Origin: a virus
DNA length: 45,892 nucleotides
Reading direction: 5' to 3' (one strand)
Virus record (IMG/VR): IMGVR_UViG_3300028129_000631
Location: 1 to 45,892 of that record
Shown: in pieces, positions 22,627-32,100 of the stretch
How the letters are laid out: the number at the start of each line of letters is the position of its first letter
Position numbering within the stretch: the first letter of the stretch is position 1
Translations under genes and position numbers: made by a program
Notes under the pieces: generated by a model
Database searches by the model: none
Seen by the model: the letters and a program-made list of their open reading frames with translations, nothing else
Told to the model about the DNA's origin: nothing

Positions 22627-25422
22627 TCAAAAATCAAACAGATTGGTGAATTGCTCAGACGCATCAGCATCACTTAAGTCCCACTTAAGAACACCAATAA
22701 GATTATCTAGTTTCTTATCAATAATTGTTGATTCCATTAAATCATCATCAAAAGGAAGTTCTTGAAACCATTCAGGAATACGCTTTTCATCAATTGGAAT
22801 TGCAACACTTGTCATTTTTAAAGCGTTTGGTTTAAGTTTACATACAATAGTCTTCATACCATCGGTAATTTCAACAGAATATTTGTCACCATGTAATTCA
22901 CGTAGTGTATTCCAATTCAAAGCCGCACTAACATGTCCCGGCAAGTGTACTTTATCTTTTTTGCTATTATTTCCCTCTAGTTTGAAATCTTTGCCTTGTT
23001 GCTTTGCAATCTTTTTTACTTTATTTCTATACATAGTAAGATTATTAACACGTTTAGGAGTACCTTTCTCCCAACCAGGCTTTGCTCTGAATTCTTTCTT
23101 AAATATCTTAACCATATCGATTACGTTTTGTTCTGTACCGTCTGTTAGAATTGTAACAAGAACATCACTCAAAAAGTTCTGCATATAATCAGGAGTATCA
23201 CTACGTTTTAAATCGAGACCCATAGCTTTTACTTTACCAGGTTTACCATCTACGTCTTTTCTTACGCCTTCATCATCAAAGATAAGCATTGCGTATCGTT
23301 TCTTCTTAATGAAGATACCCATAGTTGCACAGTTCTCTCGACCCGCCGCAATAATCTCACCTTGTTTGCGTGGAGCATTAAAGAAGTCTTTCATAAAGTC
23401 AGGGAAACTTGCATTGACTTGATTTGCAATTTCATCGTACAGTTCAATAACTTTTTCTTTAGTCCATTCAATCTTACCTGCATCAATGTCTTCCTTGTAA
23501 ACAGGATACATAGAATAATAGATACTATCTGTATCACCATAGATAATGGACTCGCCTTTGTAATCATAAGTACCAGCGATTACTTCATTAGTTTTAGCAC
23601 CCATGTGTCTTGTAATACAACGACCAGATAGAGTTGTACTTTGACCAATACGTTTGTCATAAAATCTACAACCAGCGTTCAAAATCGCACCATACAAACT
23701 GTTCAAGTTAATCTTCTTAACTAGCTGTCGTTTATCCCAAAATGTAATAGCTTCTTTGTCGCCATCTTCAATAGCTTTTTTCTTGTTTGCTTGTAGTATC
23801 TTACGTTCAGCATACCAACGTTCTAATAAACTAGGAATGATACCTTGTACGTCTTGTTTTAGAATTGTACCATTGGCAGTAATTGCCCATTGCAAGTCAC
23901 TTTGAAATACTAAGTTGTGTATCTCTGCGCCTGTCATTTCATTTCGAACATCTTTATTATCTTCTAATACAAGATTAATCTTTTCTGTTTTATCTTTTTC
24001 ATTAACAAGTCTAAATTCTTCTGCACTAAACGTATCTTCCCAAGCCTGCGCCGCACCAAAGCCTTTACCGCCACCTCGTCTACCATTAGCAATTCTATCA
24101 CCAATCATTTTTTCTGTTAGAGTTGGTTCGAGTTGTGCAACAATAGTTTCTGGAGACATATTTAATGCACGAATAATAGATGGATAGAGTGAGTTAATAT
24201 CAATACCTGATACCCATCGTTGAATTCCAGTCTTTGGATCTGCAACAAAGGCGCCCGCGGCTTTCTGTTTCTCTGCCGCTTCTAACTCTGCGTCAGTGGG
24301 TTCAATATCTTCTTCTGTCCAGTCACGCTTCTTTCTATCTGGAACAACCATACCTCGTCTATGTGCTTCATTAATGATTGCTTGTTCTGTAACTGCAACT
24401 GCACCCATAGTTGTTTTGATATTAACTGTATTGTCGTGTGCAATTTCATTTGCTAAATCAATAAATTGTAGCTTCTTATCCATTTCACCAAGAAGTGCAA
24501 CGTCCTGTCTGTTGTATTCAACAAACTTATAGAAGTCTCTGTTATACAATTGGTCTAGTGTGCCTTCATATGCAATTTTCTTTTCACCAAGTTCGTATTC
24601 GCCGATAGCATCAAGTGAGTACGAATGCATTTCGTGGTATGTATACTTACGATAAAGTTCAAGATAGTCTAGGTGAATTCGCCCTGACAAATCATATGTA
24701 ATTTGTTCTCTGCCATATTTGACTACTTTTCTTTCATGCGGAAGCAAGTCCCATAAACACAGTTTGCGTGTATGTGATTTACTCATCATGCGAGTAATAC
24801 GTCTAACTGTATATGGAATATCAAAACCTTCTGAGTTCCAACCTGATAAAACATCTGCATCATCAATCAATGCAATGAAATCATTTAACATATCTACTTC
24901 ATCAAGATATAAAAATGTATCATCAAATTGATTACAAATGCGTTCTGCTTCTTCAAGTCCTTCTCCCTCTTGCATATGTTTAGGAGGGATAGCGAATGTT
25001 ACAAGTTTATCTAACCACTGTAGATAAACAGTGATTGCAGTGATAGGCATAAAGGGATCCTCTGGTGGAGCAAATCCCTTATCTGCATCAAAGTCTACTT
25101 CGATATCAAAAAAAGCAGTATGTAGCTTTGGAGAATCTACACCGTTGTAGTTCTCACTTAAGCATCTTACTTCTGGTTTGATATCGCTTTCGTATAGTGA
25201 CTTACCTGCATTTATTCTTCGTTCTTTGTGTAGGTCTTTGAGCCGTTTACACTTTACTTCACGGACTTTATCTCCGTGAATACTTAAGTGTTGTCCTCGA
25301 GGATCTTTCACATAGAAAGTTCGCCATGCAGGGAAATCGTTATAGACACGTTTTCCATCGACACGTTCTATTACTTGAACAATGTCTTTATCTCTATTGT
25401 AATAAGCGTCTACATAACTCAT
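22627..25422 (-). CDS. 43: Family B DNA polymerase, T4 gp43-like
   Basis: The 931-residue protein has exonuclease motifs FFDIEVD, WNSEGFDIPY and YNRQDV, then polymerase motif A DINSLYPSIIRALN, motif B KKINLNSLYGA and motif C YGDTDSIYYS. All catalytic aspartates are visible, so both activities should be intact. The length is near T4 gp43 (898). It ends with LFDF, a probable C-terminal clamp-binding peptide. The DsbA-like gene precedes it directly (stop and ATG adjacent). No intein or split is seen, unlike some cyanophages. Confidence 0.96.
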   Translation of the reverse strand: MSYVDAYYNRDKDIVQVIERVDGKRVYNDFPAWRTFYVKDPRGQHLSIHGDKVREVKCKRLKDLHKERRINAGKSLYESDIKPEVRCLSENYNGVDSPKLHTAFFDIEVDFDADKGFAPPEDPFMPITAITVYLQWLDKLVTFAIPPKHMQEGEGLEEAERICNQFDDTFLYLDEVDMLNDFIALIDDADVLSGWNSEGFDIPYTVRRITRMMSKSHTRKLCLWDLLPHERKVVKYGREQITYDLSGRIHLDYLELYRKYTYHEMHSYSLDAIGEYELGEKKIAYEGTLDQLYNRDFYKFVEYNRQDVALLGEMDKKLQFIDLANEIAHDNTVNIKTTMGAVAVTEQAIINEAHRRGMVVPDRKKRDWTEEDIEPTDAELEAAEKQKAAGAFVADPKTGIQRWVSGIDINSLYPSIIRALNMSPETIVAQLEPTLTEKMIGDRIANGRRGGGKGFGAAQAWEDTFSAEEFRLVNEKDKTEKINLVLEDNKDVRNEMTGAEIHNLVFQSDLQWAITANGTILKQDVQGIIPSLLERWYAERKILQANKKKAIEDGDKEAITFWDKRQLVKKINLNSLYGAILNAGCRFYDKRIGQSTTLSGRCITRHMGAKTNEVIAGTYDYKGESIIYGDTDSIYYSMYPVYKEDIDAGKIEWTKEKVIELYDEIANQVNASFPDFMKDFFNAPRKQGEIIAAGRENCATMGIFIKKKRYAMLIFDDEGVRKDVDGKPGKVKAMGLDLKRSDTPDYMQNFLSDVLVTILTDGTEQNVIDMVKIFKKEFRAKPGWEKGTPKRVNNLTMYRNKVKKIAKQQGKDFKLEGNNSKKDKVHLPGHVSAALNWNTLRELHGDKYSVEITDGMKTIVCKLKPNALKMTSVAIPIDEKRIPEWFQELPFDDDLMESTIIDKKLDNLIGVLKWDLSDADASEQFTNLFDF

Positions 25423-25683
25423 TTACAGGGTGCGTCCTACAGTCTCTAACACTTCTTCAACATCAGCAAAGTCTTGTTTTGCTTCTGTTAGTTTTGCCTT
25501 ATGTGCTAGGCTAATCGCTTTATTTAGAACACCTGGTTTGATATCAAACTCATCTGCGATTGCTTTAACTGTATCACGTAGACCACCTTTAAGGTCTTCA
25601 CATTCCTGTAAAACTGAACAACCTTCATCCACGAGTTGTGTTAGTTTTGCTTTGTCTTCTGGACTTAATGTATCGATTGACAT
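25423..25683 (-). CDS. DsbA-like dsDNA-binding protein
   Basis: The 86-residue helical protein resembles T4 DsbA and its marine homologs: a central KGGLRDTVKAIADEF followed by GVLNKAISLAHKAKL. T4 DsbA binds dsDNA near late promoters. The ATG has AGGAGG seven bases upstream and a promoter at 25737-25765. It lies directly before gp43. The assignment rests on size, pattern and position, so it is moderate. Confidence 0.6.
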   Translation of the reverse strand: MSIDTLSPEDKAKLTQLVDEGCSVLQECEDLKGGLRDTVKAIADEFDIKPGVLNKAISLAHKAKLTEAKQDFADVEEVLETVGRTL

Positions 25684-25702
25684 ATAGTTGCCTCCTTAGG
25701 TT

Positions 25703-25736
25703 AAAAAAGAGCGCCCTATTTCTAGGACACTCTTTT
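25703..25736 (-). terminator. Rho-independent terminator after the 599-residue gene
   Basis: On the minus strand a 14-bp stem with two G-U pairs and a GAAA loop is followed by six T residues. It closes the late structural unit. The -10 box of the next promoter abuts it. Confidence 0.8.
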
Positions 25737-25765
25737 ATAATACATTAAGTGACTACGAAAGTCAA
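25737..25765 (-). promoter_or_regulatory. Sigma70-like promoter of the DsbA-like/gp43 unit
   Basis: TTGACT (25760-25765) and TATTAT (25737-25742) are separated by 17 bases. Transcription would start inside the terminator hairpin at 25703-25736. Confidence 0.65.
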
Positions 25766-25768
25766 TAG

Positions 25769-27568
25769 TTATTTTCGTTTTTTTCCATGTGAACCGCAAC
25801 TTGCGTCCATTAGTTTCTGTGCTACTACATCGATTTTTGCAAAGTCTGAGTCAGTTAGGTCAGACATTTTCTTTGGATTAGATTTTAGTTTGATGTTCTT
25901 ACCACCAACTGAGATAGAGTCACCAGCTTTCTTACCTTGCTTAGCCGCTTTATCTAGTTCTTTGTAGAATTCATTGTACTCTGACATTGCAAGTCTAGCC
26001 GAATTGTTAACAATTCTGTCTGCTACATCGTCTGCATTGAATACTTTTTTCTTACTTGTTGGGATAGCACCACCACTAACACCAGATAGTTTGTTTTGCA
26101 TACCAATTGCCGCCGCTTTCGCAACACCACCGATACCTTTACCTACTGCTTTTGTGATTGGTGAATTCTTTACTGCTTTGCCAACTGCGATACCCTTTTC
26201 AATGCCTCTAGCTGTTTTAATTGCTGTTTTCTTATCCATTCCTGCTTTAGCCGCCATACCTACGCCTACTTTAGCAAGTGTGCCTAATTTGCCCTCTTTA
26301 AGTGAGGACATAGCAAAGTCGGCAATCTTTAACATACCAGCTTTAGTTTTTAGCATGTTGTCAATTTTTTCTTTGTTAGCATCGTTAACTTTATCATAAA
26401 CTTGTGTAACAGCCGATGCAGTAAATAAATCTACTTTCATCTGGCCATCATCAAATTTAACAGGCATATTTTGTTTGTCTGCTACGATTTTCTTTAGAGT
26501 ATCCATTGCACCTTCTTCAATCATTGCTGATTCTTCTACTGCCAAATGTGCATCGATACCAGCAGTTGATTTCATCTTCCAATGTTCAGCCGCCTTTTTA
26601 GCCGCTCCGTATGAGGTAGTCGCATGACATTCGTGTTTGCCTTTTTTAGCATGTACACAAATGTATGGTTTTTCATCTGCTTCTGAAACTGATTCATTTG
26701 CGTGACCAAGTTCTGCCATTCTTTTAGCAACAATATCTCTAACGTCTTTGTTACCTTGTTCTTGTGCTTCGGCCATATCATCTAATAATTCATCATCAAA
26801 CACAAAAGACATAACCATATCAGTTGTTTCGTCATTTGCTTCACGTGGTTCATCCATGAATTCATTATATTTTGAAACTGCCTCAGCATATTCTTCTTCT
26901 GGTTGACCATCATATTTCATTAGTCCGCCAATCATAGTACCTTCTTTGATACCTGATGCTTTGGCTTCTGCATTAAGTGATGCTATTCTACGCATAAGTT
27001 CTGCTTTTAATTCTGGGTCTTTGCTTGTCTCAGGGTCCAACTGAATGTCTTGTAATGCTTTTCTTTTTGCATCGTAATCATCTTGGGTGAGCGACCCTGC
27101 TGATTCTTCCATGCTTTCTTCTGCGTCTGGCTTGTTGGCCATCACTGCATCATAGTCTGCCATTTCTTCATCGTTTGGCATTTCCTCTGCACCTGGAACA
27201 TTCATGTCCATACCGCTCATTTCACCATCTTCTGGTTCTTCGGGAGACATATCAGGCGCCATGTCCATGTCGCTTGGTGCTTCTGGATCCATCGATGGGA
27301 TTTCACCAGGCATATCCATAGCCGGAGCCTGGTCATTACCTAATTCTAGTGTATGCATACGAGCCGCTAGACTATCAGACATACGTTCATATGCCTCATA
27401 AGACTTATTATGCTGTTGTGAAAATGTTAAGGCTAAATCATGAACCGCATCACGGGCATTCTTTCCACCTTCTAATTCTGTTTTGAGTTGTTCCGTACCA
27501 CGGTTTAAGTAATCTTCAAACTCATCGTTGTTGATTACAAAACTCTCTGTTAATTGTGTAAGTTTCAT
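25769..27568 (-). CDS. Probable internal head or scaffold-like protein with N-terminal tag
   Basis: The 599-residue protein begins MKLTQLTES, the tag shared with four neighbours. Residues about 75-190 are strongly acidic and rich in Met, Pro, Glu and Asp. A small segment near 300-345 (YICVHAKKGKHECHATTSYGAAKKAAEHW) has Cys and His residues that could bind a metal. The C-terminal third is Lys/Ala-rich with Gly-rich helices. Several L/I-x-E followed by small residues resemble prohead protease sites (for example MIEEGAMD). I recognise no enzyme. It overlaps the 76-residue gene (TAATG) and is followed by a terminator, so it closes a late unit. Confidence 0.55.
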   Translation of the reverse strand: MKLTQLTESFVINNDEFEDYLNRGTEQLKTELEGGKNARDAVHDLALTFSQQHNKSYEAYERMSDSLAARMHTLELGNDQAPAMDMPGEIPSMDPEAPSDMDMAPDMSPEEPEDGEMSGMDMNVPGAEEMPNDEEMADYDAVMANKPDAEESMEESAGSLTQDDYDAKRKALQDIQLDPETSKDPELKAELMRRIASLNAEAKASGIKEGTMIGGLMKYDGQPEEEYAEAVSKYNEFMDEPREANDETTDMVMSFVFDDELLDDMAEAQEQGNKDVRDIVAKRMAELGHANESVSEADEKPYICVHAKKGKHECHATTSYGAAKKAAEHWKMKSTAGIDAHLAVEESAMIEEGAMDTLKKIVADKQNMPVKFDDGQMKVDLFTASAVTQVYDKVNDANKEKIDNMLKTKAGMLKIADFAMSSLKEGKLGTLAKVGVGMAAKAGMDKKTAIKTARGIEKGIAVGKAVKNSPITKAVGKGIGGVAKAAAIGMQNKLSGVSGGAIPTSKKKVFNADDVADRIVNNSARLAMSEYNEFYKELDKAAKQGKKAGDSISVGGKNIKLKSNPKKMSDLTDSDFAKIDVVAQKLMDASCGSHGKKRK

Positions 27569-27798
27569 TATTTTGCTCTCTTAATCATTGGACTCTTGAC
27601 AGGCTTATTGTAAACTAAATTACCTACATTAGCAGAAAAACCCATCTTATAGTTCTTTTGTTTCTTACCAGGTGTCAAATACCCATATGGGTCTACTGCC
27701 TTTTTGGCATCCTTAGCTTTCGTACCCGGTGTCATTGGCATAGCCACACCTGCAAACGCTCCACTAAAATTTTCACCTAATAATTCTGTTAATTTCAT
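27568..27798 (-). CDS. Small tagged protein, 76 residues
   Basis: I start it at 27798 (MKLTELLGE) because this N-terminus matches the tag of neighbouring genes; the longer frame at 27813 adds only five residues and overlaps a late-promoter-like site. The rest is basic, Gly/Pro-rich and without a domain. A short head-associated peptide is plausible. Its stop overlaps the start of the 599-residue gene. Confidence 0.6.
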   Translation of the reverse strand: MKLTELLGENFSGAFAGVAMPMTPGTKAKDAKKAVDPYGYLTPGKKQKNYKMGFSANVGNLVYNKPVKSPMIKRAK

Positions 27799-27803
27799 AT
27801 TAC

Positions 27804-27811
27804 TATTTATC
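27804..27811 (-). promoter_or_regulatory. T4-type late promoter-like site (GATAAATA)
   Basis: The site lies only six bases before the preferred ATG at 27798, so the transcript would be almost leaderless. The match is good, but the spacing lowers confidence. Confidence 0.4.
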
Positions 27812-27822
27812 AAATTAATTAA

Positions 27823-29145
27823 TTAATTGGAATTTACTAGTTCATTGAAGTGTGGGAAGCACTCTGAATATGAGATTTTGCGTCTATCTTCTAATATTTT
27901 AAACTGTTTTTGTGCTATTAGCTTAGTTTCTACTGGCACTTCGCTTTCTACTAGTGATTTCATTGTCTTCATTAATCTAATATATCTTTGTTTTTTATAG
28001 AAATTACCAGACATATTCTGAAAATATTCTATTTGTTCTTCTATTGCATCTGCATGATGTGGCTCTAATGAATCTACTGCTAAATGCACTGGATTATCTA
28101 CCCAATTCTGATGCATTAATATTGTCTTATCGTATTCATACTTATTTATTTTATCATTAAGGTACACTAAAAAATCTTTGAAGTAGGGAAGACTTAAACT
28201 ATTGTGGGCGCAACCAAAACCAATAATTAGATTATCAATATCCTTTGATTTCTCAAAAAATAAATCTAAGTTTTCATCCCATTTATTAAAATCTAATCCC
28301 CACCTAATCAATTCACTCTGCTTATTTAATGCTTCACCTGATAGTTGCATTTCGTAACGTATATTTGGAGTTCTATGTACTAGTTCAATAAATTTATCGA
28401 ATTTCTTTTTAGGGAAGTTTAAATTTGTTGTAACAGTGATTACTACTATTTGTCCTTCAGTGTGAGTGTCATTGATGTTTACCATAAATTCTTCAATAAA
28501 CTTAAACATATGGTCAGTAAAAAACGGCTCTCCGCCTAGTAAACTAAAGTTAACATGTCCTTGTCCTACTAATTTCTTATCCCAATAATCATTTAAAATA
28601 TTCAGTGTCTTATCAAACATTGCATCATCTGTATCTGGAAAACGCTGACCTACTTCTTTTTGCCAACGAGTACTAGAACCAGCCCAACAATATACACACG
28701 CCATGTTGCATTTATTTGTTAATTCTATTTCAATAAACTTGAAGTTGTCACGTTCCATCATATCTCTATGAAATTGTTTAGCCATGTTTGGATGATTGCC
28801 AGCTTTTTGTAAACGCATTCTCCACGGATAATCGTAATTACTGTTATATGATGTTCTAACACTCTCTCCGCCTGCATCTTCTGTTCTCCAACAACCTGAA
28901 CAATCTGTACTGCGGGTGCCTCCACTTAATTCATACTTTCGTTGTTGTAGTATAGGATGATTAAATAAAAAATCTTCGGTAAGCGTATCTATGTCAAATG
29001 TTAGTTCTTTCATTTGCTCAGGCGTATGTTGTGTTTTACAACACCACTTTACTGTTCTTTGAGGTAAGGATATTATAATGTCGTTCCAGTTTTTGAAACA
29101 CATTGTATTTTTTAAATTATGAAGATTTGGATTTAGTTCATTCAT
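27823..29145 (-). CDS. Radical SAM protein
   Basis: The 440-residue protein has the cluster motif CNMACVYC near residue 145-152, then LGGEPFF and a SAM-binding strand (VITVTTNLN). A Cys-rich N-terminal segment (WCCKTQ; DCSGCW) could bind an auxiliary cluster. The family does varied radical chemistry, including peptide modification. It overlaps the polyvalent gene through ATGA at 29142 and lacks the N-terminal tag of its neighbours. An internal TATAAATA at 29252-29259 lies about 110 bases upstream and could be an extra late promoter. The substrate is unknown; a protein of the same late unit is possible (inference). Confidence 0.85.
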   Translation of the reverse strand: MNELNPNLHNLKNTMCFKNWNDIIISLPQRTVKWCCKTQHTPEQMKELTFDIDTLTEDFLFNHPILQQRKYELSGGTRSTDCSGCWRTEDAGGESVRTSYNSNYDYPWRMRLQKAGNHPNMAKQFHRDMMERDNFKFIEIELTNKCNMACVYCWAGSSTRWQKEVGQRFPDTDDAMFDKTLNILNDYWDKKLVGQGHVNFSLLGGEPFFTDHMFKFIEEFMVNINDTHTEGQIVVITVTTNLNFPKKKFDKFIELVHRTPNIRYEMQLSGEALNKQSELIRWGLDFNKWDENLDLFFEKSKDIDNLIIGFGCAHNSLSLPYFKDFLVYLNDKINKYEYDKTILMHQNWVDNPVHLAVDSLEPHHADAIEEQIEYFQNMSGNFYKKQRYIRLMKTMKSLVESEVPVETKLIAQKQFKILEDRRKISYSECFPHFNELVNSN

Positions 29146-32100
29146 TTTTTCTTTGTACGCAGTAGCTTTTTAGGTTTCCCATCCTTGTCTACGTCATTAC
29201 CAAACTTTTTAGCTTGTTTAGTAATTTCATTGGGTCCTACATCAACTGTGGTATTTATACCTGGTACGACACGCCCTACGCCTGCCGCCTCTTTAACATC
29301 TTTTCTACTGAATACTTTTTTAATTGCTTGTACTGTATTGGCTGTAGTCGTTGTGTGATGTTTAATTGCGATACCACCTGCTGATTGCCATCCTTTGACA
29401 TTCTTACCAAAATCATCAATTAACAAGTTCGGTGTACCGTCTTGCTTAGTTGCATATTTTGATTTGTTATGGTCAATGATAACTTGCTCTGGTTTAAAGA
29501 AGTTTAAATGTTTTCTCACCCACTCTCTTTTACCAGGATCCACGTTTGGATCGTTTGCAAGAGGGGAACTTAATATTTTATATTTGCCTTTTGTGGCTTT
29601 AATTGTGTTGAGCAGTTCTTTATGACCTGCTAGTGTTGGCAAATCTTCCCAGAAGTTTGGAGTATTAACAATCTTCTTAAGTGCTTTGCCTATTTGCTCT
29701 TTTGGTATGTCTCTGTATGATTTGACATTCATAATTCTAGCCCACTCATTAAAGAAATCAACCAATACGCCATCCATATCCACATATACATCAGGAGTAT
29801 TATCTTCTAATAGTCTTTCGAAATCTTCATCTAATGATTTTTTATTCATCCAATTATCATACTTGCTTTCAGCCCAATTTGCAACCTTTTTCGTATCTGT
29901 TTTTACCCATGGTCCTCGATGCATGAATTTTGCTGAGATAGATACTTGTTTACCGAACAGTTCTTTTGGATGAAGTATGGATATATGATAAAGTCTCTTG
30001 TCATTATCAACACCTGTGACTTCAACTTCAATTTGTTCATACTTCTTACCAGCAAACTTGACATTATGTCCTGTCATAAACTTGCCTACTGCTTCTAATA
30101 CTATGGTTTCTTTAACTGGAACTTTATTTAACAAGTCTTCCTTGCTTAGTTTGTAGTTAGATTTCATCCACTCATCTTTTAAATCAGCAATCATCTTACC
30201 AAGATTAGGACCAGCTACATAACCTCTTGCTAGTAAGTCTTTACCATTGATTGGGAAGTCTGGTTGTTCAAATCCGTGTACTGCATCATATACATCATTC
30301 TTGCCATGCATGTTTGCCCATGCAAGTAAATGATCCTGTGAGGCACCATTGATAATCATATCTTGTGCTTGTTTTGGATTGATGTTTTCACCTTTGTGCT
30401 TGATTAAGAAGTCAAACATTTCTCTATCGTAATTGCTCATCTTCCAATCTCTTGCAATACCACTACTGTCCAGCATTCTTGCAAGGGCAATAATAGGTCC
30501 TGTAGGCTCACCTAGTTTAGCTGGATTGATACCTTCAAGTCCAATCTTACTTGATACGCCTGTCTTGTTCATCCATTCAAGTGCTTCTTTGGCACTCGAA
30601 CCCATTAACAATTTGCTCATTTCTTGCCAAATTCTTTCAACAGATAAACCTGTCATGCCATCTGCATTATCTTTGATTGCATTTAATGTGACATCGTCCC
30701 ACTTTGGACTATCTAACTTAGATTGAAATCTAAAGTATCTTAAGATACGCAAATAATCTTCTTTAATTCTTTCTTCTGGATCCCCTACGAACCTACTTAC
30801 TTTATCTTGCAAGTCGTCCATACCACCATTGTAATCATGTACTGTACCGTCAATGTCCATTGACATTGCGTTGTATGTTAAGTCTCTACGTTTGGCATCT
30901 TCTTCCCATGAACGTACAAATTCTACATCAGCATGTCTACCATCAGTATTTGTATCTGCACGTAGAGTTGTTATTTCAAAATCTTCACCATCGATAACCG
31001 CAGTTATTGTACCATGCTCTATGCCTGTAGGAATGTGTCTGATACCTTCTTTGTCAAGCATAGCAATCATTTCATCCGGTGTAGCATCTGTGGCAAAGTC
31101 AATATCTTTTGGCTCTTTACCTAATGCAATATCTCTTACAGCGCCACCTACTATTCTGACTTCATATTGATTCTTTTTAAATACTTTATCTAGCTTACGA
31201 ATAGCCTGGGTAATGATAGGTTTGACGTTCAATGCTTCTTCTCTTAATGCTGATAACATAGTGTTCAGTGCTTCATTAACTCTTTCGTTTGTTTGTGGAT
31301 AACGGATCATTGTTTCTCTAAAACGAAAGTCTTTGTTGCGACCTTTGTTTGGTACAAAACCAAAACGCTTGTAAAACTTAATCAGTCTATTCTTATTCCC
31401 ACCAAATGCATCATCTGGTGTTAGTGCAATAATGGCGCCTTCTCTATCCATTCTATCAACGATATTTTGCATTTCTTTGGTCCCTTGACCAGCATTGCGT
31501 TCATCGCCTGATACTTCAATCTTAGATAGTACATAACCTTTTTTAGCATCGCCATGTAACGATACTTCAACTTCTTCGCCTACGTAGGCTTTGACTGTTT
31601 TAATACCTTGTGCCTTGTATGCTTGAAGTCTATGGTTGCCATCTAATAGATATCCATCGTTGCCTATTACCATTGGGGGGAATTGAGATGTGTCTGCTTT
31701 TTTATATTTTTCAACATTTGCCTGACTCATTCCATCGCTCTTTACTGCTGTTGGTATCTTATCAACTTGTACGTCTTTTAGTTTAAACCCTTTATGAGAT
31801 AGAACAAACTTTGACCAGTCTGAGTTTGGATCCATTGCGCCCGTATGTGTGCCTTGCATTTCTTTTGATAGTTTTGTCAACATTTGTTGTGATGATATTA
31901 CTGAATTAGCAAGTTTAACTTCTTCTTCGACTTGAGAATTTGCTATTGCTTTAAGTTCATCAGGTAACATATTGATAGCTTCTTTTCGTAGACTAGCTTT
32001 TCCATTTTTCATAACTCTTAACAGGTCAGCCTTTTCTGCATGGTAAACTTTAGCAAACTTAGGATCGTTCTTGCCGATATCTCTGCCATTGCTTATCAAA

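Noticed and set aside
23915-24187. 90-residue plus-strand ORF opposite the DNA polymerase
   Set aside because: Antisense to conserved polymerase sequence near motif A; no sign of an independent gene.
25974-26399. 141-residue plus-strand ORF opposite the 599-residue gene
   Set aside because: Its Ala/Ile/Pro-rich sequence is the complement of the Lys/Ala-rich helices on the minus strand.
26572-26781. 69-residue minus-strand ORF inside the 599-residue gene
   Set aside because: Fully nested in a real gene in another frame and without a start signal.
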